NCBI GenBank assembly: GCA_020436935.1
Contig: JAGQWX010000014.1
Coordinates: 1-64,000, forward strand
From: Saprospiraceae bacterium
GTDB taxonomy: Bacteria > Bacteroidota > Bacteroidia > Chitinophagales > Saprospiraceae
DNA: 64,000 bases
Reading direction: 5' to 3'
Below, piece by piece: positions 1 through 9,206 of this stretch. Within the stretch, counting starts at the first letter, position 1. Every line of letters begins with the position of its first letter. Both the position numbers and the translations under genes were made by a program. The notes beneath the pieces were generated by a model, which saw nothing but the letters and a program-made list of their open reading frames with translations, made no database searches and had not been told where the DNA came from.

Positions 1-207
1 CTTGAGTACGTAGAAAAAATTAGCAACTTTTGTTTTCCTTTCTACTATCTATTCGCTGGGACTTTCAGAAAAAAAAGAAAAAACGAACCAGCAATGATTC
101 GTTTTCTCAATTGTCTTGATGAAATGATTTCTTTTAATGTTGAGAATCTGCATCATCCTGTTTGGTTTGAATTTGAAAGGTTGATCAAAGATTGTTTTCA
201 TCTTTAA
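1..207 (+). CDS. 3' end of an unidentified gene (partial)
   Basis: The first reading frame is open from the window edge to a TAA at 205-207, giving the last 68 residues of a protein whose start lies outside the window. The visible part is rich in aromatic and basic residues (an FCFPFYY stretch, then RKKRKNE) and has no recognisable domain. The next gene is on the opposite strand and converges on it, with about 60 bases between. The frame could be open by chance, but 68 codons without a stop in AT-rich DNA ending just before a convergent gene favours a real C-terminus. Confidence 0.45.
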   Translation, partial: LEYVEKISNFCFPFYYLFAGTFRKKRKNEPAMIRFLNCLDEMISFNVENLHHPVWFEFERLIKDCFHL

Positions 208-266
208 ATATCCATCTTTTATAAAAATTCAAATCCATTAGGAAATAAATCTTTTCAAACAAAGTC

Positions 267-683
267 TTACTCTACAGGGATACAATCCTCATCCAATATT
301 TCAACATCAAGATACTTTGAAGGAGGATTGCTCAATGTGGCAAGACATACAGCGCAAGAACCCCAGTCTTTTGCATCGGTGACACTTACCTTGACCTTTA
401 AACCGGCGAGTGATGGCCTGGCGAGCTTTCCAAAGTACGCCAATTCGTCACAATTGAAACGGGTGAAAAATACGTTGTCGTAAACCACTTCCTGGTTGGT
501 CCAGCCATCCACACCCAAATCCTCAAAATCTTCATCATTGATTTGCAGAACGGCATTGCCACATATTTCGGCAATAATGGTTGCCTCAAAACACTCATCT
601 CTCTGACCTTCTGTATCATTTTTATCACATGAAGAAAGCAAGAACAAGAGACCCAAAGCTGATATTGAAAATAGTTTTTTCAT
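267..683 (-). CDS. Small Cys-rich lipoprotein of unknown function
   Basis: A 138-residue protein beginning MKKLFSISALGLLFLLSSC: a lysine-rich n-region, a hydrophobic core and a lipobox ending at Cys19, so an outer-membrane or periplasmic lipoprotein is expected. The mature part has several more cysteines (DEC, EIC, FNC, GSCAVC, DEDC), which suggests disulphide bonds outside the cytoplasm. No family is recognised. It is divergent from the MocR-type regulator, with about 190 bases between the two starts, so the two could share a control region. Upstream sequence has a short palindrome around the GACCGGTC at 707-714. Confidence 0.7.
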   Translation of the reverse strand: MKKLFSISALGLLFLLSSCDKNDTEGQRDECFEATIIAEICGNAVLQINDEDFEDLGVDGWTNQEVVYDNVFFTRFNCDELAYFGKLARPSLAGLKVKVSVTDAKDWGSCAVCLATLSNPPSKYLDVEILDEDCIPVE

Positions 684-835
684 ATAATTTTTTTTAAAGC
701 CAGACGACCGGTCACTTTATAGCCGTTGGTTGCTTTTTTATATTTAATAGTTTTTTAACGGGACAAAGTTTCATCTTTGGTAACATGATTTCTTTCCGAA
801 TCTTGTTTTTCCTGGACTACTATATTAGCTGATAT

Positions 836-866
836 TTGCATAAACGTATGGTCCGCACTATTTTTG
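836..866 (+). promoter_or_regulatory. Bacteroidota-type promoter for the MocR gene
   Basis: TTG at 836-838 and TATTTTTG at 859-866 are separated by 20 bases and match the known Bacteroidetes housekeeping promoter (TTG about -33, TAnnTTTG about -7). The predicted transcription start falls at or next to the ATG at 871, implying a leaderless message. A direct repeat TATGGT at 847-852 and 870-875, 23 bases apart, brackets the -7 element and could be an operator for autoregulation. The operator role is inference. Confidence 0.5.
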
Positions 867-870
867 GTGT

Positions 871-2334
871 ATGGTACTCGAATTATTTAAAATCGACAGG
901 AACAGTCAGATTCCCATTTACAGGCAATTGATGATCAACATTCAGGAGCTCATTCACAGCGGCAGTCTGGTGACAGGTCAGAAACTACCCGGCACCAGGG
1001 CCATTGCTGATCATCTCCAAATCCACCGGCAGACTGTTGTCACAGCTTTGGATGAATTGAATTTGCAGGGATGGATCAATATTCTACCCGGCAAAGGAAG
1101 CTTTGTGATGGGGGAGCTGAAACAGGAAGTAAAAAGCTGGACCGTACCTAACGCTCAAATCAAGGAAAGAGATCATATAAATCTTCCGCATCATTTGGGC
1201 CGAAGTTTGCCCCTCATTCATCAAAAATTTCACCTCGATGATGGATTACCCGATCCAAGACTGGCTCCCCTTCGCGAAATCATGTCTTATTATAAAGAAG
1301 TATATCTAGCAGACCAGCCTTATCAATATTTTAAATACGATGATACCAGGGGCAATTTGTTTCTGCGGGAGGTACTGGCGGACTACTTGTCTGAGACCAG
1401 GAGTCTTGACATTGCTCCGGAACAAATTCTCATCACGCGTGGAGTGACTCAGGCCCTTTATCTGAGTATAAAGGCATTTTTGACGAAAGGCGATTTGGTT
1501 GCTGTGCCTGAGCTCAATTGGGAATCAGCAAATGCCAATTTTGGACATCATGGAATCGAGTTGGTTAAAATACCCCTTGACGCTGAAGGCCTTATTGTGG
1601 ACAATCTGGAAGAAATCTGCCGCAACAAGCCTGTGAAAATGATCTATCTCACACCCCATCACCAATATCCGACTACCGTCATTATGCCTGCTCACAGACG
1701 TGTGCAAGTGGTGAATCTATGCCATTCCAGGGGCATTCTGCTTTTTGAAGACGACTATGACTATGATTACCATTACACCACTTATCCGCTCACTCCATTG
1801 GCGGCTGGAGCGCATGGTGCGAATATCATATATGCCGGTTCTCTGACCAAAGCACTGGCGCCAGCTTTCAGGGTCGGATATTTGGTAGCCAGAAAAGACC
1901 AAATTGAATACCTGGCAGCACTGCGCAGAATGGTAGACAGGCAGGGTGACCCCATTATGGAATTGGTGGTAGCGCGGCTGATCCGTTCTGGAGAATTGCA
2001 ACGCTTCCTGAGAAAAAACAGGAAAATATACATGGACCGAAGAAATTTTTTCTGTGACCTGCTAGTGGAAAAAATGGGTCAATCCATCCGTTTTAATTTG
2101 CCGGAGGGTGGTATGTCCGTTTGGGCACAATTTCCACAAATAACATCCACCAAAGACCTCCATATTGAGGCACTAAAGCACGACTTGTACGTACCTGACG
2201 GCTCCTCGTTTTCAACCGAGACGCCCAACTATACGCGGCTCGGATTTGCTGCATCTAATTTTGAGGAGTTGACAATTTCAGTCGAAATCTTGAAGAAAGC
2301 TCATGAAGAAGTGGTTAAAAAAATGAAAAGGTAA
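871..2334 (+). CDS. MocR/PdxR-type transcriptional regulator (GntR HTH + aminotransferase fold)
   Basis: 487 residues, the usual MocR length. Residues about 10-80 form a GntR winged helix (IPIYRQL, GQKLPGTRAIADHL, then HRQTVVTALDEL). Residues about 115-480 are a fold-type I aminotransferase domain with the PLP-binding lysine at about Lys327 in SLTKALAP, preceded by FEDDYDYDY, which supplies the PLP-contacting Asp. In this family PLP or an amino-metabolite bound by the aminotransferase domain controls DNA binding; the ligand here is unknown. The ATG at 871 is required because the GntR domain begins about 13 residues later. It lies upstream of, and in the same direction as, the catabolic cluster at 2755-7958 and may control it, but a 420-base gap with repeats separates them. 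Confidence 0.9.
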   Translation: MVLELFKIDRNSQIPIYRQLMINIQELIHSGSLVTGQKLPGTRAIADHLQIHRQTVVTALDELNLQGWINILPGKGSFVMGELKQEVKSWTVPNAQIKERDHINLPHHLGRSLPLIHQKFHLDDGLPDPRLAPLREIMSYYKEVYLADQPYQYFKYDDTRGNLFLREVLADYLSETRSLDIAPEQILITRGVTQALYLSIKAFLTKGDLVAVPELNWESANANFGHHGIELVKIPLDAEGLIVDNLEEICRNKPVKMIYLTPHHQYPTTVIMPAHRRVQVVNLCHSRGILLFEDDYDYDYHYTTYPLTPLAAGAHGANIIYAGSLTKALAPAFRVGYLVARKDQIEYLAALRRMVDRQGDPIMELVVARLIRSGELQRFLRKNRKIYMDRRNFFCDLLVEKMGQSIRFNLPEGGMSVWAQFPQITSTKDLHIEALKHDLYVPDGSSFSTETPNYTRLGFAASNFEELTISVEILKKAHEEVVKKMKR

Positions 2335-2480
2335 AAAGATTAGATTACCCATCAGTGAGACAAATCGAAAACAAATTTTAAGTAATAAAACCTGTTCAAT
2401 TCAAGCACTGTAGATATTATAAGTTACCCTTACTTTGAATGCGCTAAAGATTGAATGATTATTGAAATGATTGGCTTATC

Positions 2481-2514
2481 CGTTTATAAACGTTTATAAA
2501 CGTTTGTAAACTTT
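2481..2514. repeat. AAACGTTT tandem array
   Basis: Three consecutive decamers (CGTTTATAAA twice, then CGTTTGTAAA) form overlapping AAACGTTT palindromes. The same motif is arrayed at 23753-23800. It lies in the 420-base gap between the MocR gene and the symporter cluster. Apart from this array and the hairpin at 2565-2607 I see nothing else structured in the gap. Possible roles are a multi-site operator or a DNA-bending element. Confidence 0.75.
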
Positions 2515-2564
2515 TATGTTGTTGAAAATCAATGTGATAGGATGAATAATGGGTTCCAGCCCTT

Positions 2565-2607
2565 GAAGGCTGTCAGACAGCTGTCAGGCAGCTGTCTGAC
2601 AGCCTTC
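2565..2607. repeat. Perfect 19-bp inverted repeat (strong hairpin)
   Basis: The arms at 2565-2583 and 2589-2607 are perfectly complementary over 19 bases around a 5-base TCAGG loop. The arms are made of repeated CTGTC/GACAG units, and further copies (CTGACAG) follow to 2624 before a run of five T. It may be a terminator for the regulator gene, an attenuator for the cluster downstream, or a mobile palindrome. Confidence 0.8.
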
Positions 2608-2754
2608 TGACAGCTCTCTGACAGATTTTTGAGAAAACAAACCTAATCTTCACACCAAGCTCCGACCAATTGCACTTAATTCTTTAGGAAATTCAATCAA
2701 TTTCCTATTTTGTCCAACGAAATACGAATTCGCTAAAAGTCAATTCAACTTGCA

Positions 2755-2964
2755 TTGGAAAATCAAAAAAAAGTCTGGAAGGCTATGGTCTTCCTCGTCC
2801 TGGTTATCAGCGTTTCTTACTATGGCCTGAGCATCAATCACCAGCGCTTACAACCGGAAATACTGAATATGCCCTTTGAGTTTTGGTACGGCATCCTGAT
2901 AACTGCAATCCTTGTTGTCATTACCTTCATTTCCAAATTTATTTTCCCCTTTAAAGACGAATAA
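2755..2964 (+). CDS. Small two-TM membrane protein paired with symporter (DUF3311-like)
   Basis: 69 residues with two hydrophobic segments (about 9-29 and 43-66) joined by a loop with conserved-looking PFEFWYG, ending in charged FKDE. Small proteins of this shape commonly precede sodium/solute symporters of the SSS family and are thought to be accessory subunits. The start is a TTG at 2755; an ATG at 2785 would remove the basic N-terminus and is less likely. The stop is three bases before the symporter ATG, so the two are almost certainly co-translated. Confidence 0.7.
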   Translation: MENQKKVWKAMVFLVLVISVSYYGLSINHQRLQPEILNMPFEFWYGILITAILVVITFISKFIFPFKDE

Positions 2965-2966
2965 CA

Positions 2967-4361
2967 ATGCAAGTCTGGACTTCGATATTTTTCCTGATAT
3001 TTTTTCTGCTCCTGGGACTTGCGGCATATAAATCCTACAATAAAAACCGATCCAGTCAGGAATTCATTTTTGCCGGTTTGAACATTGGCGCGGTGTTGGG
3101 ATTTCTCACCTTTGCAGCCGCATTGTTCAGCGCTTTTACCTTCATGGGCATGCCTGATTTCTTCAGAAACCATGGTGCAGGCGCCTGGACTTTTCTGGCG
3201 CTTTCCGATGGATTTATGGTCTTCTTTATGCTATGGTTTGCCTACAGACTGAGGAAAAAAGCCAAGGTATTGGGTTATCAGGGCATTGCAGGCATGGTCA
3301 GCAAGGCTTATGGCAACAAGTGGGCAGGATATCTGATGTTTTTCAGCGCCTTTGTTTTTTTGATTCCTTATGTATCCATTCAGATCAGAGGCATTTCGAT
3401 TTTCCTTGAGGCGTCTTATCCCGGCGTGATTCCATTTTGGGGCTGGGCGGTAGGGCTGGCGGTCATCATGCTCATCTATTCTGAGATCGGTGGCATGAAA
3501 GCCATTATTTATTCAGATGCCATCCAGGCTTTGCTTTTGTTGCTGGTCATCTGGATCATTGGTGCAGTTTGCCTGAGTAAAACTGGTGGTCTGAGCAATA
3601 CCTTCTTAAAGCTTGCTGATATAAAACCCGAGCTCTTACATACGCCCGGACCGAGTGGATTATTTACAACGCAGTTTTTGATTGCTTCGGCAATATCCAT
3701 AGTACTCATCCCGGTCACACAGCCTCAGTTTACAACACGTCTGGTGATGATGAAAGATCTTTCTTCGGTGCACAAGATGTGTTATGCAGTGGGATTCTTT
3801 GCCATATTGGTCATCCTTCCGACTGCCTTTATTGGATTTTACGGAGCCATAAATTATCCTGACGCAAATACTTCTGACTTCCTCACGAATGCCTTGTTGC
3901 ACGATCAGTTGCCTTTCGTGGCAGCTCTTGCTGTTGTGGGTTTATTTGCAGCTTGTCTTTCTACGACCAATGCCCAGATCTTTGCCTTGGGCACAGAACT
4001 TCGCTCTCTTATCAATTCAGGCACGGATCAGTCAAAAATGCGCATTACCAAAATAGCTCTGGCTGTTTTTACATTGATTGTACTGATATTTTCATCCGTC
4101 ATGAGTAATGAACTGGCCCTCCTGGCAAAGGTGAGTTTTACGGGCACATCCATGGTCGCACCTGTTGTTTTTGGAGCCATATTATATGAAAAACCATCCA
4201 AAAATTTGCTCTATTTGTCACTTGTGTGTCTATTTGTCTTTATAGCGTCATTGCTCAATTTAATTCCTTCAATGATTGTTGGCTGGCGACTCGATATTTT
4301 ACTCTATGTGGTATTGGCAGTAGGATTTGTCGCTTCACACTTCCATATCAAAAATTCTTAA
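2967..4361 (+). CDS. Sodium/solute symporter (SSS family)
   Basis: 464 residues, nearly all hydrophobic, with about 12-13 predicted transmembrane helices, typical of SSS transporters that couple uptake to Na+. Typical features are the early FAGLNIGAVLGFLTFAAALFS segment, the GGMKAIIYSDAIQ motif in the middle helices (compare GG...v.wtDvvQ of the family) and FAACLSTTNAQIFALGTEL in the helix contributing Na+ ligands. It follows the small membrane subunit directly and precedes a GH88-like hydrolase, an OYE-type reductase and an SDR, so it probably imports the glycoside or sugar-acid derivative those enzymes process. The substrate cannot be read from sequence. Confidence 0.9.
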   Translation: MQVWTSIFFLIFFLLLGLAAYKSYNKNRSSQEFIFAGLNIGAVLGFLTFAAALFSAFTFMGMPDFFRNHGAGAWTFLALSDGFMVFFMLWFAYRLRKKAKVLGYQGIAGMVSKAYGNKWAGYLMFFSAFVFLIPYVSIQIRGISIFLEASYPGVIPFWGWAVGLAVIMLIYSEIGGMKAIIYSDAIQALLLLLVIWIIGAVCLSKTGGLSNTFLKLADIKPELLHTPGPSGLFTTQFLIASAISIVLIPVTQPQFTTRLVMMKDLSSVHKMCYAVGFFAILVILPTAFIGFYGAINYPDANTSDFLTNALLHDQLPFVAALAVVGLFAACLSTTNAQIFALGTELRSLINSGTDQSKMRITKIALAVFTLIVLIFSSVMSNELALLAKVSFTGTSMVAPVVFGAILYEKPSKNLLYLSLVCLFVFIASLLNLIPSMIVGWRLDILLYVVLAVGFVASHFHIKNS

Positions 4362-4379
4362 AACATATTTTGACTTTAT

Positions 4380-5756
4380 ATGATCATTAATTTTAATATA
4401 AAACCTGAAGATTTAAAGCCTGCTATAGATCGAATGTGGGCCTTGTCAGGTGCTAAAATTTCTTCCATTCATCAACATTACGATGAAAGACTTGGATCAC
4501 CGGTCTTCACCATGGAAGGAAAATACACAACACGTGGCTGGACAGAATGGACGCAGGGTTTTCAGTATGGCTCTTCAATTTTGCAGTTTGAAGCTACGGG
4601 CGAACAACAATTTCTCGAGATAGGTAAGGAAGGTGTCAAAGGTAAAATGGCACCCCACCTTACCCATACAGGAGTACACGACCATGGCTTCAACAATGTG
4701 AGCACTTACGGCAACTTACTCCGACTGGCAGAGGAAGGCACTATTGACATCGGCGAATGGGAAAAGGAATTTTACCGCCTGGCCCTTAAAGTAAGCGGCA
4801 CAGTTCAGGCCAACAGATGGTCGAATATTCACGGGCATGGGGGATTTCTGTATTCATTCAATGGTCCTCAATCTTTATTTGTCGATACCATCAGATCAGT
4901 CCGCATTTTGATGCTCAGTCATTTTATGGGTCACCACCTTCAAGGTGAAAACGATGTCATCATATCTATGTTCGAGCGGGGATTGCACCACATTGCAGCT
5001 ACAGCCAGATACAATGTTTATTATGGAGAGGGTAGGGATAGTTTCGATGAGTGGGGCCGTACGGCTCATGAGTATTTGTTCAATGTGAATGATGGAAGAT
5101 TTCGTGCTCCAAACGCCCAGCAGGGATTCAGCGGATTTACTACCTGGACGCGAGGCCTTGCATGGGCATTGTGCGGATTTGCAGAAGAGCTGGAGTTTCT
5201 ACAAAAAGTGCCGGGAGAAATGTTCCCGGAAGCCATTTCAAAAACAGAAATCATCGGGAAAATCAAAAAAGGAGCTCAGGCGACAGCGGACTTTTATATT
5301 AAAAATACGTCCTCAGATGGCATCCCTTTATGGGACACAGGAGGTCCAAACGTGCATTTGCTCGAAGATTTTTTTGGCAGAGCAGCTGATCCATACAACA
5401 ACATCGAACCCCTTGATGCTTCTGCGGCGGCAATAGCTGCACAGGGCTTGGTGAGGCTCGCGCTTTTATTGGATAATAAGGATTACCTGCAGGCTGGACT
5501 GACTACTACTGCAACATTGTTATCAGACCGGTTTTTGTCGCTCAATGACCGACACCAGGGATTGCTTTTGCACAGTGTGTATCACTATCCCAATGGCTGG
5601 GACTACATACCTGAGGGGATGAAAGTGCCTTGTGGGGAATCTTCTATGTGGGGAGATTATCACCTGCGAGAATTGGCTATTTTATTGGGGAGAATCATCG
5701 ACAAAAAGCCACTTTATGCATTTTACAATTGTTTACCTGAATACAAGAATGTATGA
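4380..5756 (+). CDS. GH88-like (unsaturated glucuronyl hydrolase-type) glycoside hydrolase
   Basis: 458 residues, no signal peptide, so cytoplasmic. The pattern fits an (alpha/alpha)6-barrel hydrolase of the GH88/GH105 type: HDHGFNN at 100-106 resembles the HDxGF block carrying a catalytic Asp in unsaturated glucuronyl hydrolases, [14 protein letters not shown] at 254-267 resembles their STWARGQAWGLYGF block, and [15 protein letters not shown] matches the DSSASAIAA segment. GH88 enzymes hydrate the double bond of 4,5-unsaturated uronosides left by lyases; whether this member does so is inference. It lies 18 bases after the symporter and overlaps the next gene by ATGA, so translation is coupled. 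Confidence 0.75.
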   Translation: MIINFNIKPEDLKPAIDRMWALSGAKISSIHQHYDERLGSPVFTMEGKYTTRGWTEWTQGFQYGSSILQFEATGEQQFLEIGKEGVKGKMAPHLTHTGVHDHGFNNVSTYGNLLRLAEEGTIDIGEWEKEFYRLALKVSGTVQANRWSNIHGHGGFLYSFNGPQSLFVDTIRSVRILMLSHFMGHHLQGENDVIISMFERGLHHIAATARYNVYYGEGRDSFDEWGRTAHEYLFNVNDGRFRAPNAQQGFSGFTTWTRGLAWALCGFAEELEFLQKVPGEMFPEAISKTEIIGKIKKGAQATADFYIKNTSSDGIPLWDTGGPNVHLLEDFFGRAADPYNNIEPLDASAAAIAAQGLVRLALLLDNKDYLQAGLTTTATLLSDRFLSLNDRHQGLLLHSVYHYPNGWDYIPEGMKVPCGESSMWGDYHLRELAILLGRIIDKKPLYAFYNCLPEYKNV

Positions 5757-7198
5757 GTTCAAAATACAAGCCCGAATATCCCAGGATCGCCCAACTTAAG
5801 ACCATAGAAGATTTCAAAGATCACGTCCAAAAACTAGGGATTGACCTGCCCATAGCTGAGCAAGCCGAGTCCGAAGTGTTTAAAAAACCATTGGCCATCG
5901 AAGGTATGCCCGTTACGCCGGGCAACAGGTTTTGTATATTGCCCATGGAAGGTTGGGATGGAACCACTGACGGCAGACCTACAGAATTGACCATGAGACG
6001 GTGGAAGAATTTTGCCATCAGCGGTGCGAAGTTGCTCTTTGGCTGTGAAGCCGTGGCTGTGTCTCCGGAAGGACGAGCCAATCCTCATCAGCTAATGCTC
6101 AACCAAAATACTTTTGAAGACTTCAAAACTTTGCGAGAAATGTTGGTTTTGGAGCATGAATTGAGTTTTGGAACTGCAGAAGATTTGCTCATTGGCCTCC
6201 AGCTGACCCACTCAGGAAGGTTTTGCAAACCCAATTCAAAAACAAAAATGGAGCCCAGGATTTTGTATCACCATCCTGTGTTGGATCAAAAATTTGGCCT
6301 TGGTGAGGACTATCCTCTTCTCCAGGATGAAGAAATAGATGTAATCATCCAGCAATATATCCAGGCAGCTGTGTTGGCTCGCGATGCGGGATTTCATTTT
6401 GTTGACATCAAACATTGCCACGGATATTTGGGGCATGAATTTCTGAGCGCTTATGACAGACCGGGAAAATACGGTGGAAGTTTTGAAAACAGGACGCGGT
6501 TTTTGAGATCCATAGTCGAAGGCATCAGGGCCAATGCTCCCGGGCTTGGCATGGCCATCAGGCTAAGTGCTTTTGATATGCAAGCCTTCAAAACTGGTGA
6601 AGGATCGAAAGGAATTCCTGCTACGAGTGAAAAGTACACCTATGCTTTTGGAGCATCAGCAGATGGACTTACCCTGAATCTGGATGAACCCATTGCTTTT
6701 TTGCAGCTGGCATATAATTTAGGCATCCGTCTGGTTTGTATTACAGCTGGAAGTCCTTATTACAATCCCCATGTCATCAGGCCGGCATTGTTTCCTCCCT
6801 CTGATGGTTATCTTCCTCCCGAAGACCCTCTGATTGGTGTGGCGAGACAAATCAATGCTACGGCAGCAATCAAAAAGGCACTGCCTCAAATGGCTTTTGT
6901 GGGATCAGCCTACTCTTATCTGCAAGAGTGGTTGCCCTTAGTCGGACAGGAAGTCATCAAAAGGGATATGGTAGATTTTGTAGGATTGGGGCGTATGGTG
7001 TTGAGTTATCCGGATATGCCAGCTGATGTTTTGAATGATCGAGCTTTGCAGCGAAAAAAAATATGCCGGACATTTTCGGATTGTACCACAGCCCCCAGGA
7101 ATGGTCTGGTGTCGGGCTGTTATCCGCTGGACCCGTTGTACAAAGATTCCGATTATTATCATGAATTACAATCAATAAAAACCGATGTCGATGGATAA
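5753..7198 (+). CDS. NADH:flavin oxidoreductase, Old Yellow Enzyme family
   Basis: 481 residues forming an FMN-binding TIM barrel. QLTHSGR at 150-156 matches the family's Q-x-x-H-x-G-R flavin block, [12 protein letters not shown] at 221-232 matches the H-x-HGYLLxQFLSP block, and YGGSFENR at 240-247 matches YGGSxENR. The second half lacks a long FAD/NADPH module, so it is an OYE-like single-domain enzyme rather than a 2,4-dienoyl-CoA reductase. Its start overlaps the stop of the GH88-like gene (ATGA) and its end overlaps the SDR start by 14 bases. With the two neighbours it implies a redox step on the imported sugar derivative; the actual substrate is unknown. Confidence 0.88.
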   Translation: MSSKYKPEYPRIAQLKTIEDFKDHVQKLGIDLPIAEQAESEVFKKPLAIEGMPVTPGNRFCILPMEGWDGTTDGRPTELTMRRWKNFAISGAKLLFGCEAVAVSPEGRANPHQLMLNQNTFEDFKTLREMLVLEHELSFGTAEDLLIGLQLTHSGRFCKPNSKTKMEPRILYHHPVLDQKFGLGEDYPLLQDEEIDVIIQQYIQAAVLARDAGFHFVDIKHCHGYLGHEFLSAYDRPGKYGGSFENRTRFLRSIVEGIRANAPGLGMAIRLSAFDMQAFKTGEGSKGIPATSEKYTYAFGASADGLTLNLDEPIAFLQLAYNLGIRLVCITAGSPYYNPHVIRPALFPPSDGYLPPEDPLIGVARQINATAAIKKALPQMAFVGSAYSYLQEWLPLVGQEVIKRDMVDFVGLGRMVLSYPDMPADVLNDRALQRKKICRTFSDCTTAPRNGLVSGCYPLDPLYKDSDYYHELQSIKTDVDG

Positions 7199-7958
7199 GG
7201 TAGCACTGATTACCGGGGGGAGCCGGGGTATAGGCTTTGGTATCGCGAAACACCTGGCTATGGCCGGCTATCATTTGGCCATCAATGGGGTTAGGGAGGA
7301 AAGTGATGCAGCTGAAAATTTAAACCAGCTCAAAACCATGGGGGTGGAAGCTATTTATTGTCGTGGAAATATTGGGTTGAAAGAGGAGAGACAGCAACTG
7401 TTCGACCAGGTGATTGCGGCTTTTGGGCAGGTGAATGTGCTTGTGAATAATGCCGGTATTGCACCACGGAAGCGGGTGGATTTTCTTGAAGTCGAAGAAG
7501 ACGACTTCGATCATTTGATGGACATCAATCAAAAGGGTACTTTTTTCATGAGCCAATTGGTGACAAAATGGATGATTAAAAATAAAGCACTTAGACCTGA
7601 AGCAAGTGGGCATATTATAAATATAACTTCAGTTTCCTCGGAAGCGGCATCGGTGCTCCGTTCTGAATATTGTATGTCAAAAGCAAGTCTGACAATGCTC
7701 AATAAGATACTTGCGATCAAGATGGCTGAATTTGGCATTCCCGTGCACGAAATTCAGCCTGGTTTTGTAGATACGGACATGATAACTACTGTGAGAGACA
7801 AGTACATTAAATTGGCAGATGAGTTGGTGCTTGAAAAGAGATTGGCTTCTCCGGACGACATTGGGAAAATTGTTGCAAGCCTTGTTACCGGGGGGCTTCC
7901 GTATTGCACAGGGCAAGTAATCAGGCCGGATGGAGGACTGGGGATCTGGCGATTTTAA
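7185..7958 (+). CDS. Short-chain dehydrogenase/reductase (SDR)
   Basis: 257 residues, a classical SDR: nucleotide-binding [10 protein letters not shown] at 10-19, NNAG at 88-91, catalytic Ser in the NITSVSS segment near 148-152, and Tyr162/Lys166 in [13 protein letters not shown] near 190 is the usual post-catalytic motif. It oxidises or reduces a hydroxyl/keto group with NAD(P); homologues are often labelled 3-ketoacyl-ACP reductase, but here the operon (symporter, glycosidase, OYE) points to a carbohydrate or polyol. The ATG at 7185 is used, overlapping the OYE gene by 14 bases; ATG 7191 is an alternative. It is the last gene of the cluster. Confidence 0.9.
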   Translation: MSMDKVALITGGSRGIGFGIAKHLAMAGYHLAINGVREESDAAENLNQLKTMGVEAIYCRGNIGLKEERQQLFDQVIAAFGQVNVLVNNAGIAPRKRVDFLEVEEDDFDHLMDINQKGTFFMSQLVTKWMIKNKALRPEASGHIINITSVSSEAASVLRSEYCMSKASLTMLNKILAIKMAEFGIPVHEIQPGFVDTDMITTVRDKYIKLADELVLEKRLASPDDIGKIVASLVTGGLPYCTGQVIRPDGGLGIWRF

Positions 7959-8118
7959 GGTGGATTTAAAATAAGTAGGACCTAAATTTCGCGGCTTTCA
8001 GTATGATTTTAGTTAAAATCGAGATTGCACAGAAAAAATTTGTAAGGGTATACACGGAATATGAAAACAATTTCTTTTTTTTGGGCCGTAATTAGTCTCA
8101 GCACTACAACCTTAACTC

Positions 8119-9144
8119 ATGAACAAAGCAATAGTAAAATCATTTGGCAGAATTTTATCTGCAACTTTATTCATTTTTTCTTTTTCTGCAAGTGTATTTG
8201 GCCAATGTCTTGGCACTACGACTTCATTCTCTTTTATTCCTGATTCCATTCAAACTTATGTGGTACCACCGGGTATTGCTGAAATCAGAATTGTTGCGAG
8301 AGGGGGAAGTGGAGGTGACGGTGTTGGCGTCGGTGGAAACGGAGCACTGGTTGAATCTTACATTCCTGTATCCCCTGGCATGGTACTAAATGTTTTAGTA
8401 GGTGGCAGAGGTGGTGATGGAACAGGTAATTTTCCCGGTGGTGGCGGAGGTGGTTCTTTCGTTTGGGAAGGAGCTTCGAATTTATTCGTAGCTGCCGCTG
8501 GTGGCGGTGGCGGAGGTGGTTCTTTGACTACAATTGGCACGAATAACGGTGGAAACACCGGAGGGATAGATCTTGTCGGGATGATACCAACTCCACCTTT
8601 GAATTCAGGAGGAGTTGGTGGTATGACCGGCGGTGGCGGCGGCAATGGAGGTATCGGCGGTGGAGCTGGTGGGGCTGGTTTTCTGAATAATGGAACCAAT
8701 GGTTTAATAGGTTCGGGTGTTAGCCCGACTGGTGGTCAGGCAATCGTTTCCGGAGGAACTGGAGGAACTGGCTTCGTGCAATTTGCCAATATTGGCGGTG
8801 CGGGTGGCTTTGGTGGCGGTGCTGGAGGTGGTCTTAATGGCGGCGGCGGCGGCGGTGGCTACAATGGTGGTGGCGGTGGAGCTGTGCAAACTGTTGTAAT
8901 CATACCACCAAGTACTACAAGACACGGCGGTGGCGGTGGCGGTTCATTTGTAATTGGATCAGGAATCACTCCACTTGCAAGTGTTGCACCAGTAAGTGGA
9001 AATGGATCAATTGAGATCACTTGTACTGCTGAAGTACCAACCATGGGTCAATGGGGTATCATATCCTTATTGTTACTCATTTCAATTTTTGCAGTTGTGT
9101 ATATGTACAACCACCAGTTGAGAAGTATATTCAAAAGACAATAG
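8119..9144 (+). CDS. Secreted glycine-rich protein with IPTM-type C-terminal sorting tail
   Basis: 341 residues. A signal peptide ends near residue 28 (SASVFG/Q). About 60-290 is a glycine-rich domain with GGRGG, GGGGGGS and GGVGGMTGGGGG blocks between short hydrophobic strands, and its start (YVVPPGIAEIRIVARGG) resembles the glycine-rich domain seen in bacterial surface proteins and ALK-type receptors. The C-terminus is PTMGQWG at 307-313, a hydrophobic helix and a basic tail (LRSIFKRQ), the tripartite IPTL/PEP-CTERM type signal processed by exosortase-like enzymes. Two other proteins here share this tail. It is monocistronic with its own terminator. GC-rich glycine codons make long proline-rich antisense frames that are not genes. 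Confidence 0.85.
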   Translation: MNKAIVKSFGRILSATLFIFSFSASVFGQCLGTTTSFSFIPDSIQTYVVPPGIAEIRIVARGGSGGDGVGVGGNGALVESYIPVSPGMVLNVLVGGRGGDGTGNFPGGGGGGSFVWEGASNLFVAAAGGGGGGGSLTTIGTNNGGNTGGIDLVGMIPTPPLNSGGVGGMTGGGGGNGGIGGGAGGAGFLNNGTNGLIGSGVSPTGGQAIVSGGTGGTGFVQFANIGGAGGFGGGAGGGLNGGGGGGGYNGGGGGAVQTVVIIPPSTTRHGGGGGGSFVIGSGITPLASVAPVSGNGSIEITCTAEVPTMGQWGIISLLLLISIFAVVYMYNHQLRSIFKRQ

Positions 9145-9172
9145 CAACATTCTTTATAAAGCTTTAAAAAAG

Positions 9173-9206
9173 ACCTTTCTGAGATGTTTTTCAGGAAGGT
9201 TTTTTT
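9173..9206 (+). terminator. Intrinsic terminator after the glycine-rich protein gene
   Basis: ACCTTTCTGA at 9173-9182 pairs with TCAGGAAGGT at 9191-9200 (one G-T wobble) across an 8-base loop, and is followed by six more T (9201-9206). It begins 29 bases after the stop codon. Confidence 0.85.

Noticed and set aside
8358-8699. Proline-rich 113-residue frame on the minus strand
   Set aside because: It is the antisense of glycine codons in the glycine-rich protein gene; composition is explained by GGX codons.
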